A stretch of DNA of 63,578 bases from Zarea fungicola (Eukaryota > Ascomycota > Sordariomycetes > Hypocreales > Cordycipitaceae), in NCBI GenBank assembly GCA_900169235.1, contig FWCC01000415.1, positions 1-63,578 on the forward strand. Direction: 5' to 3'. The notes under the pieces are model-generated. The model ran no database searches. It saw nothing but the letters and a program-made list of their open reading frames with translations, and was not told the origin of the DNA. Shown here in pieces: positions 58,455-63,578 of the stretch (positions are counted from its first letter, which is position 1; the number at the start of each line of letters is the position of its first letter). A program made the translations under genes and the position numbers.

Positions 58455-60095
58455 ATGGGATCCAAAGGCGACAGTCTACTACAGCGTATTGGATTGAACG
58501 GTAGTTCCATCGGTACCAAATCCATCCCACGCACCATCGCTTCCTACGGTCTCGACGGGACTGCAGGCGGTCAGGATGGTATTATTTCGCAGTGGGAAAA
58601 GGGTTTATATTCTGACAATGCCGTGCTAAAAATTTGGAAAACGGCAACTGAGCATCTGGAGCGCAAAGTTTGTATTGAATCACATCCATTTGGCGAGGGC
58701 TTGACTTACGAAGACGACTAGAATCCTCCGGAGCAATTCCCAGACACTGTTCCACAGCAAGGCGAAGGCGCGGGCAAGTATGTTTATCAGGAAGCTGATT
58801 TCTGGACTTGCGGGTTCTTCCCGGGCAGCCTTTATTGCCTTCTAGAGCGCTCTGTGAAGTACCCCCAGCAGTTTCTACCTGATGGAGACTCTGATCACGT
58901 CGACCTCGAGTCTCGCCGACTCCTCAAGGAGAGCCTGCTGGCTATCTGCCGAAGCTGGAGCCAGCCTCTGCATCAAATGGCCTATCGTACAGATATGCAT
59001 GATGTTGGCTTCATTGTCGAGCCAGCACTGCGGAGAGACTATGAGCTAACGGGCAACATTCAAAGCCTCGACTCGATCCTCACCGCCGCCAAGAGCTTGG
59101 CGACTCGCTATAGCGACAATACAAAGGCGATTTGTAGTTGGGATGGTATGGTGAACAACCGGCTCAACTATACGAGCAGAGAGAGTGACTTTCTCGTGAT
59201 AATCGACAGCATGTGTAGTAGGTTACGAAATGGATATATCTAGCACTGTCCATACAGCTGACTCGCATTAGACTTGGATCTTTTATACTACGCAGGCAAT
59301 CACTTTGCATCCCAGAATCTCATCGATATCGCAACCACTCACGCACACACGATTCGAGGAACCCACCTGCGTCTGCAACCCCGGTCCGAAGGTGACTTGT
59401 ACACTCAATACTCAACATATCATCTTGCAAATTTGTGCCCTAGCAGCGGTAAAGTCCAGCAGAGACTCACCGTCCAGGGCTACGCAGATGAGTCAACATG
59501 GGCAAGGGGCCAGGCGTGGGGTATCCTGGGTTTCGCGCAGAGCTACACTTGGACCAAGGATCCTGTTCTTCTTAGCACAGCGTGCGGGCTCGCAGAATAC
59601 TTCATCTCCCGTCTGCAAACAGCACCACCATGTGTTGAGGTTGGGCTGAAAGATGGCCGCAAGATGGGTCGGTATGTCCCGCTCTGGGATTTTGACGCTC
59701 CAGTCGATGAGAATGACCCTCTTCGTGATACCTCGGCGGGTATGATTGCAGCGAATGGCATGATTATCCTGTATGGTGCCCTTACCGCCACAGGTGATAT
59801 CAAGGGGGCGGAAAAGTTCCTTCGACATGCCCTCCTTATTGCAGAGCATACTATTGCACTTTGCTGTCCGCGTGATGAGCTGCGCCTGGTCATTCAGCCC
59901 GGCAAGGATGGGGTACCAAAAGCTGTGGCGGTAGGTATTGACGGCTCTGTGCCTGCCTTTGAAGCATTGCTGCGTTGTGCCACTGCCAATTTTAACAAGG
60001 ACTTTGCTATTCGGTATTCGAATCACGGATTGGTGTACGCAGATTACTACTTTTTGGAGCTTGGAAATAGGCTTCTACAGGCTGGACTATGCTGA
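58455..60095 (+). CDS. GH88 unsaturated glucuronyl hydrolase
   Basis: Exons 58455..58667, 58722..59217 and 59272..60095 give 510 aa. The first intron (54 nt, GTTTGT...CTAG) matters: it removes an in-frame TAG, and its length is a multiple of three, so an unspliced read looks like one frame with a stop. GH88 landmarks: FPDTVPQ, DFWTCGFFPGSLYCLLERS, HDVGF with catalytic Asp165, DSMCNLDLLYYAG with the second essential Asp233, then GYADESTWARGQAWGILGFAQSY, YVPLWDFDAP and RDTSAGMIAANGMI, and a C-terminal SNHGLVYADYYFLELGNRLL. No signal peptide is seen, so it probably acts in the cytosol on imported oligosaccharides. It hydrates the 4,5-unsaturated glucuronyl end made by lyases. It forms a two-step pathway with the PL20 gene. 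Confidence 0.93.
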
Positions 60096-60303
60096 AGAAT
60101 GAATCATCCGGTCCATTATCTTGTGGCTACAAATGCCTTTTAGAACTAGATCCTAATAGTATCGTGTTACATGAAAGCTTCAAATACAACAATCTCAGTC
60201 CCATATTACCATTCTGCAATGACGCCGGTGCGCGCCGTCTTTGCCTTTGGGATGCTGGCTCCCCTTCTGCATTAATCAAATGTTTCCAGCAGCAGGCCCT
60301 TCA

Positions 60304-63024
60304 CTAGAAGTGTGAGCCTCCATTCCTTTGCTCCGTCTCACTATCTCTGTCAGGAACAGGATTGTGCAGCCTCGCTCCAGATTCTTGTCTAAGCAGCTCA
60401 GAGATGGGCATAATATCACGTCTACTAGATCCATCTGTCATTTCAATCCTGCCTCCACCTGTTAAAAGACTGGAAACGGGGATTGGTATTGGGGGGCTAG
60501 CTCCGGATCCATTACGCAGGAGCTGGTCGGCGTCGGCATATCTGTCACTTAAATGGCCAAGGCCCTCAAAGACAAATGGGGTCACGCCTTCGGGAGTAAT
60601 GCCGCTAGATGGCGACGCTGCGCAATGCTGGAGAACGCCAGGATGATCCGCAGTAGTGTGTGTAGCAACGCCATTCAGGTGTGACCCATACTGTTGCGGC
60701 TTGGTACCTGGCGTCTCCGTCTGAGAACCCCGGTCTCGCTTTTCAATAAGTGTCTTAGCCAGCTTGAATGCAGGAGTTTCAGAGGCTTCAGAATTCAAAG
60801 AATCTGGGCACAGGCGTTGCGATATCTCGTTGAGCGATGTGATGATGGAACCAACTTCGTCGGGAGGTCTTGCTTTAAGATACGAGGCTTGTGCTGGACA
60901 TTAAATTAGCTCATGAACCGCGTACTTTGATAATTACGCCATACTTAGCAAGACCTGGCCTGCTGTAAATAAACACCAGGCAAATTGAGCGGGTGCGACT
61001 CCGTCACTCACTGCCAAATATCGTCGGCAGAATTTGTCAATTTTCTTCGCAGCCACAACGCAGGCTTCTCGGGACGCATTGGAGACAAGGGCTGATAACC
61101 ATGATCGTGATTCTGGAGAAGGGTGTGCTAATTGACGATGTAGCATAATGATAGCTGCGTTGTGTGTAACATGTGCCAGGGCTAGGTTCTCATCGATGTA
61201 GCCGTTTATAACCCGGACATCTCTCCAGCGGTGCGCGAGAGACAATTCCCATCTATAGAGGTGTCAGTACTGTCAAGTATACGATATTGGTGATGTGATC
61301 ATACTGCAGGAGCCGAGAGTCTAGCTGCCGGAATCTATTGAGCCACGCCGAGAGCTGATTTGGATCATTTGGCTCAAGGGAGTGCCCAAGATTGAATCTG
61401 TTGACCAGAGACAGCGACTCTGTTGCATCTACCAAATGCGCAAGACCTCCAATTCTAGCCGCGCCTTCATTATGTTCATTTTGAGTTGAGAACGGCGAGG
61501 CACCCGGTGTCGCGCTTGTGTCGGTCTGATGTTGGTCATCCAGCTTGAAGTATGATGTCTCCACGCCTTGGTCGGATATCCACCAAGTGCCATCACACGG
61601 GAGTCGCCTTCGAATGACTTTGCTCGATATTGTTGGATTCATACTTTCCGATCGGTCAATGGGGAACGACTTTGGCGGCGACTAGTAGACTTACCCAATC
61701 ATTATGCTACAAAATCTATCAAGTATAAATGTCGCCCAGAAAATTCTGCGTCTCTCTTCGGCCTCTGCCCAGGTAGCAGGAGGCTCAACTGAGGGAGATG
61801 GAATTTGGAAGTATTTGGCGTATGAATCTCTCGGTTGAGCTTCCTCCACGTGCAGTTGCAATGTATTAACTTTACCTACAATCAGGGATGTAAGTGACCA
61901 TGGCGAGCAACTGTTGCCGATGCTCATCTGTGAAGCTTTTAGCAGATGTTATTGTAACCACATGTTGGTAGACTGCGGACTTACTGCATCGAACGCCAAC
62001 AGCAGAAGCGTCTGAATTGATTCTATAGATGTACTGCCAACAGCGGCAGAGAGTGCCCTTTGTCGGCATAGCTCAACAAAGTCATCAAGATCGTTCAAGT
62101 CCTCAGAATTCCCTTCCTTAACATATCGTGCTGCAACCGCAACAATAGCCCTGAGCACCATGTTGACGGGCTCCGGCCGGACCATCTCGCGCGCTCGCCT
62201 AGCAAATGTTAATGGATGTAAGATTGGGATCCAAGGATGCACTATTTCGAAGTATTTTATCATGACGTAATCGACCTCCTTCGGTAGAGGACTGAGTGCG
62301 CAAAGGTCCTCGGTTGTGGTTGCGCGTAGTCGTTTTGACGGGGCAAGCTGCTCCTCGCTCCCGTTTGTCCTTTTCAGAGAAGGGGTTTGCGGTCGCTGAG
62401 ACTCAGGCTCCCCTGGTCTCAAGTCCCCACCGTTCTGAACGGAATGTAATGCCTGCATGAATCTAGTAGTGTGGGATTGAATGGTTTCTGGACGTTCGCT
62501 GCCATTCCTTCGATCGACACTCTCATCCACGCCTCGCATAAACTGCTGGAGCAAAATCCCATGGCCGAGAAACATGTTCTCCAAGGCATCTACCAAATAT
62601 CCGTCAACCTATAGTCTTGGAAATTTTGCGTTCTCATGATTGTGTCCTTACCCATTCGCTGATGAATCCGTTCAACGAAGCCCGTCTTAATTCCACCTTT
62701 CACCCGCTTTTCATCATAAGTACATTCGACTCCTGCGCATCATCAGTGAGACAGGTCACCAATCAATTTTTTTGCCACACTTTCAGCGTACCAGACTTCA
62801 CGCATTGTGAACATGGCTGCTCTCTGGAGCATTTGGACTTTTTCTTGCGGCATGAATGACATCTGTACCCTAGTTAGTAGCAATCCAACGGTCAAACAGC
62901 TATTGCACCATTTTTGCGGTAGCTCTGGTGTGGTGACTTGCGCTGGGGTTTCCTCACTGAGGGCAAAATCGGCACGACACTCAGATGCAAAAACATCATC
63001 ATAGTCGACATTGGCGGAATCCAT
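60304..63024 (-). CDS. Zn2Cys6 transcription factor with fungal_trans domain, beside GH88
   Basis: Eight exons fit in phase to 766 aa: 63024..62958, 62869..62792, 62732..62652, 62589..61985, 61927..61695, 61643..61305, 61252..60945, 60893..60304. The zinc cluster is assembled over exons 2 and 3, with Cys at 26, 29, 36, 42, 45 and 52 (CHSCRKKKSKC..., GVECTYDEKRVKGGIKTGFVERIHQRMDALENM). The fungal_trans region follows: YVMIKYFEIVHPWIPILHP, IVAVAARYVKEG, SIESIQTLLLLAFDAV, RRRIFWATFILDRFCSI, RRRLPCDGTWW. The nuclear localisation-like KRLRATT lies between. Exon 1 and its donor are the least certain part. It converges on the GH88 gene with 208 bp between ends, making it the natural candidate regulator of the PL20/GH88 pair. 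Confidence 0.88.
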
Positions 63025-63578
63025 CTCTGTGTTGTCATGAGCAAGAAATCAGCGACAAAACAGACGCTGGTATGCCGTAGTACGATTGTCCTTCTATTAT
63101 TTTTCCCTTGTTCAAGAGACGACCATCAACAGCGGCATGGGCGGCGGAAGAAGACTAAGAGCAACAGCATGCCTCAATTACCTGACTAGTTACTTAGTTA
63201 GCTGAAGGGCTGTCGCTGCTGACACCCCTCAAAAAGTGGGATTTGAACCTTGCCGCCACTGGCATGGCTTTCCTGGAACCTGTGTCCTGGCAGGATGACT
63301 TCGATATTAAGACAGCGCTTCCTTATAATGGTCCTAGGGTATCAAAAAATTCGTAGTGAAAGGGCAGGTAATATTAATCAAGCTCTGCTTCTGAACCGGC
63401 CATTCAAAGCGTTAGAATCTCACCAAGATGAATTGGTGTCAGTTCTTCAAAGGGGGTATTTCACTAAACCAATCCTAAACGCAATTACTAAACCCCCAGG
63501 AACCCAGGACATTCGACCCCGTGGGGAAACTAAGCGGCCCCAGAATCGCAGAAGTGCTATACTTGTGCCACGCCCCCA
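63025..63578. other. Window end; nothing recognised
   Basis: Upstream of the second Zn2Cys6 gene. Short frames without motif. A tRNA T-loop look-alike near 63238-63250 was examined and rejected. Confidence 0.5.

Noticed and set aside
58719..58721. Premature stop codon making GH88 a pseudogene
   Set aside because: The TAG lies in a 54-nt segment with GTTTGT donor, branch-like ttgac and CTAG acceptor; removing it keeps the frame and the family pattern.
63236..63252. tRNA-like T-loop (GGTTCAAATCCC on the minus strand)
   Set aside because: The flanking bases do not form the five-pair T stem, and no acceptor, D or anticodon arm is found around it.

Overview
The window is nuclear DNA of a filamentous ascomycete, most likely a Sordariomycete of the order Hypocreales. 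Most protein genes are split by short GT-AG introns of about 50-80 nt. The set includes a Sln1-type histidine kinase, Zn2Cys6 transcription factors, 2EXR and F-box/ankyrin proteins, a Trichoderma-like GH15 glucoamylase, and relics of a NACHT-WD40 gene and a GH18 chitinase. No rRNA, tRNA, intact transposon or CRISPR array could be supported.

Layout. (1) 1-18.5 kb is gene-poor and looks accessory. It holds a secreted Crh-type GH16 enzyme, a NACHT-WD40 relic, a secreted chitosanase-lyase fusion (GH75 + two Cys-rich modules + PL7-like), a frameshifted F-box/ankyrin gene, a 2EXR protein, a GH18 relic, a small secreted Cys-rich protein and an acyl-CoA-thioesterase-like gene. Long gene-free stretches lie between them, one visibly TA-rich. 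Two undetermined bases (18473-18474) sit near the end of this zone. (2) 19-48 kb is denser and mostly conserved: a Tag1-like vacuolar membrane protein (DUF3712), the Sln1-type kinase, a six-span membrane protein, a large disordered protein, the tri-snRNP protein SNU66/SART1, glucoamylase, a Pho80-like cyclin, an extended SDR epimerase and a berberine-bridge-type FAD oxidase. (3) 49-63 kb is again accessory: a broken F-box gene, a Zn2Cys6 regulator divergent from a secreted isochorismatase-fold hydrolase, and a compact group made of a PL20-type glucuronan lyase, a DUF4267 membrane protein, a GH88 unsaturated glucuronyl hydrolase and a second Zn2Cys6 regulator.

How the genes may work together. 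The PL20 and GH88 genes encode two consecutive steps: a lyase that cuts beta-1,4-polyglucuronic acid, and a hydrolase that removes the unsaturated uronic acid left at the cut ends. With the adjacent regulator they look like a small glucuronan-utilisation locus. About 50 kb away, the GH75-PL7 fusion joins a chitosan-cutting domain to a polyuronate-lyase fold. Chitosan and glucuronic-acid polymers are the hallmark wall polymers of Mucoromycota, so attack on zygomycete walls is an attractive inference for both loci. It is not shown by the sequence, and the PL7-like domain has Phe where the family normally has its catalytic His.

Gene models were spliced by hand from reading frames and splice-site consensus. 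Two models (the Tag1-like and the F-box gene) do not close cleanly and are flagged.
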